Source: Anaerolineales bacterium
GTDB taxonomy: Bacteria; Chloroflexota; Anaerolineae; Anaerolineales; E44-bin32
Direction of reading: 5' to 3'
Assembly (NCBI GenBank): GCA_016927115.1
Contig: JAFGNH010000138.1
Coordinates: forward strand, 1-50,724
DNA length: 50,724 nt
How positions within the stretch are numbered: position 1 is the first letter of the stretch; every line of letters begins with the position of its first letter. The notes under the pieces were generated by a model. The model searched no databases and was not told the origin of the DNA. It worked only from the letters and a program-made list of their open reading frames with translations. Positions 1 through 8,965 of the stretch are shown one piece after another. The translations under genes were made by a program, and so were the position numbers.

Positions 1-72
1 CGAACAATCCGCAATCTAATCACTATGGCTTACCTGGTTGCTGGAAAGCTTGATTTTGCTTTACCCACATAA
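1..72 (+). CDS. Possible C-terminal tail of a gene entering from the left
   Basis: Frame 1 is open from the first base to a TAA at 70-72 and would encode the last 23 residues of a protein (reading ...NLITMAYLVAGKLDFALPT). The fragment is too short to assign a family, and an open frame of this length could be chance. The adjoining DNA is repetitive and decayed, so the parent gene may also be a remnant. Confidence 0.25.
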   Translation, partial: RTIRNLITMAYLVAGKLDFALPT

Positions 73-97
73 AACAGCGAGGAACCAATTTAATTAG

Positions 98-190
98 CCG
101 CCGGTAAGTGAAGGATTAACCGCCAGTTAAATTTTTTTTCCGCCGGTAAATGAAGGATTAACCACCGGCCAATTATGATTAGCCGCCGGC
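98..190. repeat. 27-bp direct repeat, period 42, with a third partial copy
   Basis: Copy 1 (98-124) and copy 2 (140-166) differ at only two positions. Both begin CCGCCGGTAA and contain TGAAGGATTAACC. A third partial copy, beginning AGCCGCCGG, lies at 181-190. The copies are spaced 42 bp apart. No gene spans them convincingly, although one minus-strand frame reads the unit as the peptide RLILHLPA. The function is unknown; the repeat could be a small dispersed-repeat family or a relic of slippage. Confidence 0.7.
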
Positions 191-402
191 TGCTTTTCGT
201 AAACCATCGATTAGCAGACTGATTAAGCTGGAATAAATCGTATTGTCTGATTGGTAAGCTGAAAGTTCTTCGTACCTGATTTTTTCTGCCCCTGGTGCTG
301 TCCAGCTGCAGCTTGCTCTCATATCCACCAGGGATGAAAAACGGTAAAGAGGGTTGGCGGGTATCGCGTAAAAGTGAGTGTGCATAGATATGAAGCAGGA
401 TT

Positions 403-639
403 GTGGTTCCTTTAACTTCCTGCAATGAGAGATTTTCAGATGCTCCCTCGCATGTCAGGGTTTTACCCACAGGGGAAAATGAGCTTCATAAGGATTCCTC
501 CGCAGACACGCTCCAGGTTCGTTCCATTTACGATAAGCGATTGGTAAAGAAGCTGGATGAGCTGGATTTGGCGATCGTGGAGCAGATCAATCAGGCTCTT
601 GCCCTGTCCCTCTCCCTTGACTGGCAGGATACGCGCTGA
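403..639 (+). pseudogene. MazF/PemK-type toxin remnant (C-terminal part)
   Basis: MazF toxins are ribosome-independent mRNA endoribonucleases paired with a MazE antitoxin. This frame begins with GTG VPLTS, matching the strand that follows the catalytic region in MazF. It continues through a GENELHKDS stretch and a QVRSIYDKRLVKKLDEL segment, which correspond to the family's conserved C-terminal pattern (K-D-S, Q-x-R-x-x-D-K-x-R-L). The ending ALALSLSL also fits. The first half of the toxin, with the usual catalytic arginine strand, is absent because the frame is closed by stops immediately upstream. No antitoxin gene is visible. I infer a degraded, inactive toxin gene; the family call rests on motif resemblance only. 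Confidence 0.6.
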
Positions 640-824
640 AGTCACATCCCAAAGCAGAGATTTGCTGCTTTCTGAATACCCGGGTTGCACTGTCAGGGAA
701 GGAGCTGTACCTGATGGTGCAGCAGGCACCGGCAAACGCCGATGCATATGAAAAGGTTCAGTGGGAAGCGTCAGGAGGGCGCTTCTTTCACCCGGATACC
801 CCGGTTAGCAGTGGCGAGTCCTGA
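633..824 (+). pseudogene. Unidentified gene fragment, C-terminal
   Basis: A frame open from about 633 ends at TGA 822-824 and reads through NTRVALSGKELYLMVQQAP and ANADAYEKVQWEASGGRFF. The composition is protein-like rather than random. No start codon with a ribosome-binding site is evident, and its 5' end runs into the MazF remnant in another frame. A strong hairpin (905-931) follows, as expected behind a real gene end. I do not recognise the family. It may be the tail of a deleted gene. Confidence 0.3.
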
Positions 825-904
825 TTTTGTTAAAAGTATTTAAGGGAATATTTCTTGCTCCGGTCAGGCGGGTTCTGTGCGGACAGTGGAGTTGGAAATC
901 AGTG

Positions 905-931
905 AGGCCTTCCCATCTGGAAGGCCTGTTT
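905..931 (+). terminator. Strong 9-bp hairpin, probable terminator
   Basis: AGGCCTTCC (905-913) pairs perfectly with GGAAGGCCT (919-927) around the loop CATCT, followed by GTTTAAC. The stem is GC-rich, but the following T-tract is short. It sits behind the broken frame ending at 824. Confidence 0.6.
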
Positions 932-980
932 AACAATCAAGGCTCTGATACTCCGGCAAAACCAGCATCTATTGTTCAGG

Positions 981-1010
981 AAAAAAGTAAAGTCAGATCA
1001 ACAAGATCTG
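981..1010 (-). terminator. Rho-independent terminator of the 1042-1500 gene
   Basis: On the minus strand CAGATC (1010-1005) pairs with GATCTG (999-994) around a 5-nt loop. It is followed by ACTTTACTTTTTT (993-981). It lies 32 bp beyond the stop of the minus-strand membrane gene. The short stem with a T-rich tail is a typical intrinsic terminator. Confidence 0.65.
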
Positions 1011-1041
1011 CAGGCACTTTCAGGCGCCTTCATTATTTGAC

Positions 1042-1500
1042 TTACGCCTGATATTCTGCCAATGCAGATAGTATGAGGAAAAACGATCCTGAACAAACAA
1101 AGAGGCTTAAAGGGATCAAAATCCAGTAAGGAAATCTGGACTTGCGTTTTTTAAAGACACCATTAATCAGGGCTGGTATGAAGGTAAAAAATGCATGGAT
1201 GCCGATTACCAATAAGGTATTTACCCAAACGAAGTAATCCTCTTCAACGAAGTTTGCCTTGTTTCCGATGGTTCCAAAATAAAGCATTATAAAATACTCC
1301 ATTACTGTAATCCCCCCCCAGATAGCATATAAGATCTTCTCGTTCAGAACCATAAACGCGCTTTGATATTCTGCAAACAGGTAATCTTTCCAGTAATAGA
1401 AGCTGGTACCAATGACTATTAATGTTATTAAGGAGACAGCGCCAATGTCCTGGTGAAAAGGGGTCACAATTAAACCCTCCGTAAAAACAGGTAGTTCCAA
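1042..1500 (-). CDS. Small polytopic membrane protein, unknown function
   Basis: A 152-residue protein with about four hydrophobic spans: near residues 20-37, 58-78, 88-112 and 124-146. These include LITLIVIGTSFYYW, TLLVIGIHAFFTFIPALI and WILIPLSLFVCSGSFFLIL. A basic patch, KKRKSR, precedes the last span. No catalytic motif is visible and I do not recognise the family. The start chosen is TTG at 1500, because an in-frame stop lies six codons upstream and no earlier ATG exists. This weak start means N-terminal truncation is possible. It is monocistronic, with its own terminator at 981-1010, and is divergent from the larA operon. Confidence 0.6.
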   Translation of the reverse strand: MELPVFTEGLIVTPFHQDIGAVSLITLIVIGTSFYYWKDYLFAEYQSAFMVLNEKILYAIWGGITVMEYFIMLYFGTIGNKANFVEEDYFVWVNTLLVIGIHAFFTFIPALINGVFKKRKSRFPYWILIPLSLFVCSGSFFLILSALAEYQA

Positions 1501-1720
1501 TTGTATGGCAAGATCCTATAAATAGTAAAATACTTTTAATGTAAATTTGGATCAGATGTTCAAATTGAGGAGAGCTGCTCAAGATTCTCCATTGTGAAAT
1601 TTGCCTGGCCCGTTTATCAGACTTCACTTTTTTCCATAAGTATTTCATCCAACCAATACGCACAATCCCCCTTTTTTGGTAAAGTACAGGAAGTTGACAG
1701 ATACCAAACAGGAATTCCAG

Positions 1721-2995
1721 ATGAATGTACACCTCGACTACGGCAGTGGCTCGTTATCCGTATCGCTGCCGGCAAATGCGGAGATCACTGTAGTATCACC
1801 CCGGCAAGTGCCTGCGCTTCCGGATCCCGCTGCAGCGCTGCGGGAAGCGCTGGAAGCACCGGTTGGGTCTGCCCCGCTGCGGGAGCGGATCAAACCCGGG
1901 GATACGGTCGGGGTCGTGGTGAACGATATCACCCGGGCTACGCCGACTGCGCAAATGCTGGCCGCGCTGCTGCCCGTACTGCAGGATGCGGTGAGCGAGG
2001 ACCACATCCGCATCTTTGTGGCGCTGGGTACGCACCGTGAAAACACAACCACCGAGCTGCGATCGATGCTGGGGGAAGCGGTGATGGATTGCTTCGACGT
2101 TATCCAGAATAACTGCGAGGATCAAACTACCCAGCAATACTTTGGCGAATCAAGCGCGGGATCTCCCATCTGGCTCAATGCTGAAGCGGCAGCCTGCGAT
2201 CTTCTGGTGCTGACGGGGTTTATCGAGCCGCATATCTTCGCCGGGTTCTCCGGCGGCGGCAAGCCGGTCATGCCTGGTTTGGCCGGCCTGGAGACGATCC
2301 AGTCCAATCACGGATTCGGACGTCTGAATCACCCACGTGCGACTTGGGGTGTCACGGAAAACAACCCGGTATACGACGAAATTATTGAGATTGCTTCCCT
2401 GCTGAATACCTTTCTCTTCAATGTGACAATGAACAACGACAAGGCTGTCACCGGTGTGTTCGCCGGGGATCTGCGCCAGGCTCATGCCGCCGGGTGTTGG
2501 GCGGCCCGTAAGGCAGCGATGGCCCCGGTGCCGCATCCCTTCGACATCGTGCTTACCTCCAACTCCGGCTATCCGCTGGACCAGAACCTGTACCAGTCGG
2601 TGAAGGGCATGAGCGCGGCATCACGGGTGGTGAAGCCGGGAGGGGTTATCCTGGTGGCTGCAGAATGTCGTGACGGGATTCCCGATCACGGGTTGTACGC
2701 GGACATGCTGCGCGGCGCAAAAAAACCAGCGGAGCTGATGGAGCAGATGCGCACACTGCTGAACCCGCTGCGCGATCAATGGCAGGTCCAGCTGCAGCTC
2801 CAGGTGCAGATGAAGGCGGATGTCGGTGTTTACAGCGATGGGCTGACACCACGCCAGGTGCGGGAGTGCCTGCTGTGGCCTGTATCGGACCTGGAAGCAG
2901 AGCTGGAACGGCTGGCAGAGAAGGCTGGCCCGGGAGCACGCCTGTGTGTCCTGCCGCAGGGGCCGCTGACCATTCCATATCTGGAGGAGCGATGA
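1721..2995 (+). CDS. larA: LarA-family nickel-dependent 2-hydroxyacid racemase/epimerase
   Basis: LarA enzymes invert the carbon bearing the hydroxyl of 2-hydroxyacids such as lactate, using the nickel-pincer nucleotide cofactor. The ATG at 1721 follows AGGA at good spacing and gives 424 residues, the usual LarA length. Family landmarks are in order: NDITRATPT (about 67-75), THR with His near 105, EPHIFAGFSGGGKP with His near 170 and the cofactor-tethering Lys near 181, and NHG near 197. These match the His108, His174, Lys184 and His200 set of the Lactobacillus enzyme. The stop overlaps the start of the glycerate 2-kinase gene (ATGA), so the two are translationally coupled. No larB, larC or larE is in the window, so the cofactor must be made elsewhere. 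LarA homologues act on various hydroxyacids. The substrate is inferred only from the neighbour, and glycerate is possible. A GGTAAAGTA element about 35 nt upstream may be the -10 region. Confidence 0.85.
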   Translation: MNVHLDYGSGSLSVSLPANAEITVVSPRQVPALPDPAAALREALEAPVGSAPLRERIKPGDTVGVVVNDITRATPTAQMLAALLPVLQDAVSEDHIRIFVALGTHRENTTTELRSMLGEAVMDCFDVIQNNCEDQTTQQYFGESSAGSPIWLNAEAAACDLLVLTGFIEPHIFAGFSGGGKPVMPGLAGLETIQSNHGFGRLNHPRATWGVTENNPVYDEIIEIASLLNTFLFNVTMNNDKAVTGVFAGDLRQAHAAGCWAARKAAMAPVPHPFDIVLTSNSGYPLDQNLYQSVKGMSAASRVVKPGGVILVAAECRDGIPDHGLYADMLRGAKKPAELMEQMRTLLNPLRDQWQVQLQLQVQMKADVGVYSDGLTPRQVRECLLWPVSDLEAELERLAEKAGPGARLCVLPQGPLTIPYLEER

Positions 2996-4359
2996 TTTTG
3001 CAGACCGGCCGCATTCGTTCGCTGGAAGGTTCTTCCCGCGGATCCGGTATCCACCGGATTCTGGATGCCGTCTTTGAATCGGCCGACCCACGGCTGGCTG
3101 TCGTACGAAACCTCAAGCTGGATGGCAATAGGCTAACAGTTGGCGATACTGAACTGCTGCTGGAAGCGTACAACCGTATCCGGCTGGTCGGGCTGGGCAA
3201 GGCCTCCGTGGCGATGGCCCAGGGTGCGTTGGAAGTACTGGGAGACCGGATCGACGATGGGTATCTGGTTAGCAAGCACGCGGTGGGAGATTCTGTCGAT
3301 CTGCCAGAACAGGTGCATCTGGTGCAGGGAAACCATCCTGTGCCCGGAGAGGGCAGCCTGAACGCGGCGTTGGGGTTGGAAGCGTTTCTGGGAGATTCCC
3401 GGAAGGGCGACATGGTGTTGTGCATGATCTCGGGCGGAGGATCGTCGCTGGCTTCGCTGCCGGCGGAGGGTGTCAGCCTGGGGGATATACAGGCGCTTAC
3501 CCGGCTGCTGCTGTCGTGCGGCGCGAGTATCAATGAGATCAATACGCTGCGCAAACACCTCGACCGTATCAAGGGCGGCGGGCTGGCGCGTATGGCTGCT
3601 CCGGCGCAGCTGGCGACTCTGATCCTGTCGGATGTGATCGGAAACCCGCTGGATGTGATCGCCTCCGGGCCGACGGTGGCGGATGAGAGTACCTATGCGG
3701 AGGCGCTGGGCGTGCTGGAGAAGTACAGCCTGTCTGACAAGGCGCCGGAGGAGATCGTTGGGGTTCTCCAGCGGGGGGTAAGAGGCGAGCTGCCGGAAAC
3801 GGTAAAACATGGCGGTTCCTGCCTGGAGGGTGGGATTCATGTGCTTGTTGGCAGCAATCAGGCAGCAGTGGAAGCGGCAGTGGCGCAGGCAAGCGAGGAG
3901 GGTTTCAACACACTGCTGCAAACAACCAGCCTGCAGGGGGAAGCATCGCGGGTGGGTTTTCTTCTGGCAAAGCAGCTGCGGGAACTCGACCGGAGCGGGC
4001 AGCCACTTTCACGTCCGGCGTGTATCATCGCCGGCGGTGAGACCACGGTAACACTGCACGGCAGCGGTTTGGGAGGGCGCAATACTGAACTCGCCCTGGG
4101 GGCAGCAGAAGAGCTGGCCGGGCTGTCGGATGTGATGCTGATCACACTGGCTTCGGATGGCGAGGACGGAACGGGCGATGCAGCCGGGGCAGTAGTGACG
4201 GGGGACACCCTGGCGGAAGCCGCATCGCTTGGGTTGGATCCGCAGGCCTACCTGCAGGACAATGATTCGTATCACTTTTTTGACTCCCTGGGAGATCTGC
4301 TCAAAACGGGACCGACCGGCACGAACGTCAACGACCTGGTGTTCCTTTTTGCGTTCTGA
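2992..4359 (+). CDS. Glycerate 2-kinase (DUF4147/MOFRL family)
   Basis: This enzyme phosphorylates D-glycerate to 2-phosphoglycerate with ATP, feeding lower glycolysis. The start is ATG 2992, behind GGAGGAG and overlapping the larA stop by 4 nt. An open frame extends upstream, but it runs through larA in another frame and lacks support. The 455-residue length is typical. Visible family features are GLGKASVAMA near residue 65, CMISGGGSS near 144, the INTLRKHLDRIKGGGLA segment near 182, LSDVIGNPLDVIASGPT near 212, and the C-terminal MOFRL part with IIAGGETTVTLHGSGLGGRN, LASDGEDGTGDAAGA and the closing TGPTGTNVNDL. The coupling to a LarA-type racemase suggests a two-step route in which a hydroxyacid is epimerised and then phosphorylated. 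Confidence 0.9.
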   Translation: MILQTGRIRSLEGSSRGSGIHRILDAVFESADPRLAVVRNLKLDGNRLTVGDTELLLEAYNRIRLVGLGKASVAMAQGALEVLGDRIDDGYLVSKHAVGDSVDLPEQVHLVQGNHPVPGEGSLNAALGLEAFLGDSRKGDMVLCMISGGGSSLASLPAEGVSLGDIQALTRLLLSCGASINEINTLRKHLDRIKGGGLARMAAPAQLATLILSDVIGNPLDVIASGPTVADESTYAEALGVLEKYSLSDKAPEEIVGVLQRGVRGELPETVKHGGSCLEGGIHVLVGSNQAAVEAAVAQASEEGFNTLLQTTSLQGEASRVGFLLAKQLRELDRSGQPLSRPACIIAGGETTVTLHGSGLGGRNTELALGAAEELAGLSDVMLITLASDGEDGTGDAAGAVVTGDTLAEAASLGLDPQAYLQDNDSYHFFDSLGDLLKTGPTGTNVNDLVFLFAF

Positions 4360-4380
4360 CTTCAAACAGGGGTTGCGTCC

Positions 4381-4407
4381 CAGCCATCGCAGCACTGCGG
4401 ATGGCTG
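4381..4407. terminator. Hairpin between convergent genes
   Basis: CAGCCATC (4381-4388) pairs with GGATGGCTG (4399-4407) with one bulged base. The stem extends inward by GCA/TGC around a 4-nt loop. It begins 21 bp after the glycerate kinase stop, between convergent transcription units. No T-tract follows on either strand, so termination efficiency is uncertain; it may instead protect the 3' end. Confidence 0.45.
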
Positions 4408-4476
4408 TGTAACCGGTGAGAGCGGATCTGGTTTTCCCGGAGCGGCAGCTGTGAGGCGTGGAGAGAGTTCAGCCAG

Positions 4477-4812
4477 TCAGCTTCCGTGCAGGATTTCGCC
4501 CAGGAAAAATGCAGCACCGACCAGCATCCCCAGCAGAATCCAGCCTGCACCCAGGGCAATCCCGATCCAGGCAAACAGCCTGGATTTTCCCGCGGTTTTC
4601 TGTTTTTGCATCAGGATCAGCGCGGCCGTACCCGTGAGCAGAGCAATGGTTACACTCAGTCCCCTCACAGGCAGGAGGATCCCGTCTGAAAGGAAGATCA
4701 ACCTGCCTGCGGTATGAGGCAGATTGTAGAGGAGGAACACGGCCGTCCCTCACAGGAACGCTGCCAGGCCGCCCAGGGCACTGACAAGCGCGAGGAGCCT
4801 GGTTGCTTTCAT
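4477..4812 (-). pseudogene. Small membrane protein gene interrupted by an in-frame TGA
   Basis: Reading from ATG at 4812, the frame gives MKATRLLALVSALGGLAAFL, then TGA (4752-4750). It continues without a frame change as GTAVFLLYNL through two further hydrophobic segments (GLSVTIALLTGTAALILM and LFAWIGIALGAGWILLGMLV) to the stop at 4477. Without the TGA it would be a protein of about 110 residues with three spans, the stop falling inside the first span. Either the gene carries a nonsense mutation or the base is a sequence error. Restart at the internal ATG 4740 would give 87 residues. UGA recoding is unlikely, since TGA ends many genes here. It begins 14 nt after the receptor-kinase stop and is probably in that operon. 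The family is not recognised. Confidence 0.6.
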
Positions 4813-4826
4813 CTTCACCGAAGTGG

Positions 4827-7800
4827 CTATGGTGTAATGTCCGCGATATCCCATATCCTGATGTTGTCGATCGTTACCCCAAGGGGAGTGTTCTCGCCAT
4901 TGCACACGGCGAAATTGACACCACCCATGTCTGACGAAGGATCAGTCAGAGCGACGACCAGTTCCCCGTTGACGTAGAAAGCCATGTGGTTTTGCAGGGT
5001 AACAAGTGTCAGATGTTTAGGGGCATCCCATGATTGGAAAAACAGCTCCGGGATTGGAGTTCCTGCAAGGCCTGAATGTACATTGTTAACGTTCTTGTGA
5101 AAATTAAACTCTCCCTGAGGGGTAAGATTTGCTCCGTAATGAGACGAAGGATTATTCCGGAAGAATAAACTAAAGCTTCCGTCCCCCTGGTTGAGGAAGC
5201 TTACATCCATCTCCAGGATAAAATCAGAAAAACTCCGGTTGCCAGGAAGCTCCGGGCCAAAACAATCATTCCCAGATGAAATGAGAAAGGCTCCATCCTG
5301 GTAGCCGTATTCGCTGCCGGGGGTGCTGTCTGTGGACCAGCCGCTCGCAGGGCTGCTGAAATCATCCTCATAATCCGGCGCTATATCGGCAATGGAAGAC
5401 AGTATGGAAGCAAAAGATACTATCGGGCCTGCTGTTGTGCCTGCCGCAGCAGTGAAATCTGTTTCTCCCAGGTCCCAAACCCTGAAGTTATCGTATTCGC
5501 AGTCAATGTTGTGACTGGCTGCAAGTGACATATGGGTATATACAGTATGGGCGCGGGGTTCAAGTACGTTATACATCAGCTGCCCATTTTTGATCGTAAA
5601 AATCTGGTCTCCAAGCACAAGCAGGGTTATTCTGTTGGTTGATGTAATATCAACAGGGCTGAAAGCAAGATCCTCCTGTGTATCCTGATGGGTAGAAAAA
5701 GCCAAATTACCTTCACCGCCATTGTGGAATCCCATCGCGATTTGTCGATATTCTTCATCGCTTTCATCATTCCCTGCATAAAAGATACAATGCCCTGATT
5801 CACTGGAATTCAAGCCCGTAAATTCAAATTCGGCAGCAAAATTTCCAAGGGAAAATGAGTCCAGCGTTACCGAAACATGCGTACCCTCAACGAATGAAAC
5901 CGGGCTGGAGACAATCAGCTTTCCATCTTCAACCCGGGCATCATCGACAGGGTCTCCAAAACTCCAGGTATCGAAAGTGTTTTCATAGACAGGTGCTTCA
6001 TTGCGTGTTATTTCAAACGCAGTCTGGATGGGGGTGAAATTCACATCACTCAGATTCCAGAACCGGTAATTGTCAAACTCACAGCCCAGCATGGATTCGG
6101 CTGAAAAAGTCTGGGATGAGTAGATGACGGGCCCGTTGGGGTTGTCTGCCGTGAACAGGGGCTGCCCGTCTGTAAAAACGGCTACCGCTTCCGGCAGGAA
6201 GATTGCGGTGACGGTCATGACTTCACCCGGTTCATAGGAAGCATCTTTTTCAAGGACAATCGGATACTGCTCCGGATAGAGGAAGTGCTCCAGAACCATG
6301 CGCCCATCGGCGCGCAAGCTCAGGCCGAGGGTCTTGCGAAATTCATCTTCCAGCTGGTTGTCGACACTGAAACCACAGATACCTTCCCCTTCCTGTCCTA
6401 TGCGTACATCATATTGAACCGCAAACTGATCGGAATACAGGCTGCCGGCTGTGTAAGCATTGTTGCCTGCCGGGCTGTTAATGATGAGTGTGCCGTTTAT
6501 CAACCCCACATTCTCGTTTGATTCACCAGTGCCAATCTCCCAGTCGGAAAAATTGGTCTGGTAAAGCGGTTCTTCGCTCTGGATCCTGTCCAACGCTGCC
6601 TGAGCAGCAGGGACCAGTGTTGGATTCAGACTTGTGGTGCTGGTGGGATCTGCCGTGGCAGCTGCAACCTGGGCATCGCCGTCCTCTGTTGCGGCTGCTG
6701 CTATCTGGGCATCGCTGTCCTCGTCGGGCGCACTGTTGAACACCCCTGAGAGGCCCAGGCCTGCCAGGACAACAGCGGCAAAGCCCACCAGGCCGAGGGC
6801 GAGCCGAGGCAGCTTTACGGCTTTGCGGGCCCGGCCCGGAGTGATGCTTTCGGGGTCCGGAGAGGTGCTTCCGGGTGCTGGAACCCGGGCAGCAGGTTCT
6901 GCGACGGCTGGTACAGCAGCTGCTGCGCGGTCCGGTACAGCGGTTGGTGCAGCGACCGGTACGGCCGGTTTTGCAGCAGGTGCGGGTGTCCTGAGGGCTG
7001 TATCCAGGGCTGTTTCCATGGCGGCTGCGAGTTCGGCAGCGGACTGGAAGCGGTCGTCCGGGTCCTTGGCAGTGGCTTTGAGGATCAGGGTTTCGACGGT
7101 TTCCGGGATGGCCGGGTTGATGCTGCGCGGCATTGGAAGCGGGGCCGTCATATGTTTGATCACAATCGCCATCGGTGTGTCTGCATGGAAGGGGACATCG
7201 CCGGTGACGAATTCATACAGCATGATGCCGAGCGAGTAGATATCAGAGCGGTGGTCGACCCGGCTGCCCTGGCCTTGTTCAGGGGACATATACATCGGGG
7301 TGCCCATACCTACTCCGGTGCCGGTGAGGCGTTCGTGGGAGGCCTGGGTCATTTTTGCCAGTCCGAAATCGGTGAGCAGCGGCCAGCCTTCACTGTTGAG
7401 CAGGACATTGCTGGGTTTGACATCGCGGTGGATAATGCCGCGCTGGTGGGCATAGCCAAGAGCACGGGCGATAGGCAGGAGCAGCTGCAGGGCTGCAGGG
7501 CAGTCGAGCTGCTCGCCGCGCACATGCTTGAGCGTGCCGCCCTCGACATACTGCATGGCGATATAGCTGATGCCGTTGGTTTCCCCGAAACTGTAGATGG
7601 GCACAATGTTGGGATGGTTGAGCTGGGCTACCGCTTTAGCCTCGCGACGGAAGCGGGCGGTGAAATTTGGGTCGCTGGCGAAAAACTGCGGCAGGACCTT
7701 GATGGCGACGTAGCGGTCGAGCGCTGGTTCGTAAGCCTTGTAGACGGTGGCCATGCCGCCCTGGCCGAGGCGCTCCATCAGGCGGTATGCGCCCAGGGTC

Positions 7801-8660
7801 TGTCCGACCAGCGAATCCTCCATTCCCATCAGTTGCGGGGGTGCCGGATCGGGCCGCTGATCCTGGACAACTGACAGTAAGGTTTGGATATCCGGATAGC
7901 GCTTTGCAGGGTCAGGGTTGAGACAGGTAGCGACCAGGTCGTCGAGCGCGGGTGGGATGTCGCGCCGCAGGCGGCTGGGCAGCCAGGTTACGATCATGGT
8001 CTGATCGGGAGAGAGGCCGGGAGGAGGCACGGGATGGCCGGTGAGAGCTTCGAAGAGCAGGGTGCCCAGAGCGTACAGATCCGGCAGGAAACCGGGGGGT
8101 TGTCCCTGGAGCAGTTCCGGAGCCCAGCAGGAGCGTTCCTGAAGGGGGGAGCTGGTGAGCAATGCGGCCAGGTCGAGGATGCTGGCCAGAGCGGGAACAG
8201 CGACCTGTGCCTGGACCGGGTCTTGGTCTGGTGACGAAAGGAATACATCATATGGGGAGAAAGCGCCCTGGAAGAGCTGCATGGTATGCTGCTGCTCTAG
8301 AAACTTTCCCAGCTGATATCCCAATTCGATGACATTTTCGGGGGAAAATACACCGGAGTTCTGCAGACGGCTGGCAAGCGATTCCCCTTCGGGGCTGTTG
8401 GATACCAGCATGGCTCTGCCGTCGGCTTCACCGGTTTTGAGCCATACGGGGAATGCAGAAGACGCAAGATCCTTCAGCTTCTCCTGCACATCCTGCAGGC
8501 TGGAGAGAACCTGACCCGTTGGACCGGCTGCAGGCTCGAATGATACGATGCGGACTTCCTGCTGGCTGTGAGTGTCCAGGCCGTTGTACAGAATGCCCCA
8601 GTCATGGGATTGCGTCTTTGCCCCCGCGGAGTACCTGTCAAACAGTGTCCATTCCTGCAT
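4827..8660 (-). CDS. Receptor Ser/Thr protein kinase: pseudokinase, kinase, TM, three concanavalin-like repeats
   Basis: The start is ATG 8660, behind AGGAGAG, giving 1277 residues; an open frame extends 18 codons further up without support. Residues 1-280 resemble a decayed kinase. The C-lobe pattern survives (APELLQG, DLYALGTLLFEALTG), but the HRD and DFG positions read FQG and LDL. A complete Hanks-type kinase follows at about 293-555, with GQGGMATVYK, VAIK, HRDVKPSN, DFGLAK and SPEQ. An Ala/Pro linker leads to one membrane span near 617-640. Outside are three repeats of about 180 residues, each closing on a related motif: DNYRFWNL, DNFRVWDL and DNIRIWDI. Such repeats resemble concanavalin-like (LamG/DUF1080-type) folds that bind carbohydrate or protein. 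The ligand is unknown. The gene is divergent from a paralogous kinase, with the broken membrane-protein gene just downstream. Confidence 0.88.
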   Translation of the reverse strand: MQEWTLFDRYSAGAKTQSHDWGILYNGLDTHSQQEVRIVSFEPAAGPTGQVLSSLQDVQEKLKDLASSAFPVWLKTGEADGRAMLVSNSPEGESLASRLQNSGVFSPENVIELGYQLGKFLEQQHTMQLFQGAFSPYDVFLSSPDQDPVQAQVAVPALASILDLAALLTSSPLQERSCWAPELLQGQPPGFLPDLYALGTLLFEALTGHPVPPPGLSPDQTMIVTWLPSRLRRDIPPALDDLVATCLNPDPAKRYPDIQTLLSVVQDQRPDPAPPQLMGMEDSLVGQTLGAYRLMERLGQGGMATVYKAYEPALDRYVAIKVLPQFFASDPNFTARFRREAKAVAQLNHPNIVPIYSFGETNGISYIAMQYVEGGTLKHVRGEQLDCPAALQLLLPIARALGYAHQRGIIHRDVKPSNVLLNSEGWPLLTDFGLAKMTQASHERLTGTGVGMGTPMYMSPEQGQGSRVDHRSDIYSLGIMLYEFVTGDVPFHADTPMAIVIKHMTAPLPMPRSINPAIPETVETLILKATAKDPDDRFQSAAELAAAMETALDTALRTPAPAAKPAVPVAAPTAVPDRAAAAVPAVAEPAARVPAPGSTSPDPESITPGRARKAVKLPRLALGLVGFAAVVLAGLGLSGVFNSAPDEDSDAQIAAAATEDGDAQVAAATADPTSTTSLNPTLVPAAQAALDRIQSEEPLYQTNFSDWEIGTGESNENVGLINGTLIINSPAGNNAYTAGSLYSDQFAVQYDVRIGQEGEGICGFSVDNQLEDEFRKTLGLSLRADGRMVLEHFLYPEQYPIVLEKDASYEPGEVMTVTAIFLPEAVAVFTDGQPLFTADNPNGPVIYSSQTFSAESMLGCEFDNYRFWNLSDVNFTPIQTAFEITRNEAPVYENTFDTWSFGDPVDDARVEDGKLIVSSPVSFVEGTHVSVTLDSFSLGNFAAEFEFTGLNSSESGHCIFYAGNDESDEEYRQIAMGFHNGGEGNLAFSTHQDTQEDLAFSPVDITSTNRITLLVLGDQIFTIKNGQLMYNVLEPRAHTVYTHMSLAASHNIDCEYDNFRVWDLGETDFTAAAGTTAGPIVSFASILSSIADIAPDYEDDFSSPASGWSTDSTPGSEYGYQDGAFLISSGNDCFGPELPGNRSFSDFILEMDVSFLNQGDGSFSLFFRNNPSSHYGANLTPQGEFNFHKNVNNVHSGLAGTPIPELFFQSWDAPKHLTLVTLQNHMAFYVNGELVVALTDPSSDMGGVNFAVCNGENTPLGVTIDNIRIWDIADITP

Positions 8661-8965
8661 TGTCTCTCCTGGTATGTTGACACGGGTTATGGAACACAGC
8701 GTCTGTCCGAGCACGGAGTCCGGAGCAATCTTCCTGAATTTTCAGAAGCTGATGGTGCCTTATTGTTATGGATGTTTCATTATACAGCAAGCAGGCGAAT
8801 TATGCGCTGCCAGCAAAGAGCGGGGGTGAAGGGGAGATCATGGTTGATGGGTTCACTGATAATTGAGCGTATCCAGATGTGTTTGGACGCAGCCGTTTGA
8901 TAAATATCGCAGTATTTTCTTTTATGGTAAAGTATCACGGTATATTGTTTGCTAAGGATGGAATT
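8661..8965. promoter_or_regulatory. Divergent intergenic region between the two kinases
   Basis: These 305 bp separate two head-to-head kinase starts and must hold both promoters. For the plus-strand gene a plausible -10 is TATGGTAAAGT (8923-8933), with TTGATA at 8897-8902 as a weak, over-spaced -35. No clear minus-strand promoter, inverted repeat or small gene was found. Confidence 0.35.

Noticed and set aside
6634-7874. Plus-strand open frames of 200-240 codons inside the kinase gene
   Set aside because: They lie antisense to a highly conserved kinase domain; GC-rich codon bias explains their length.
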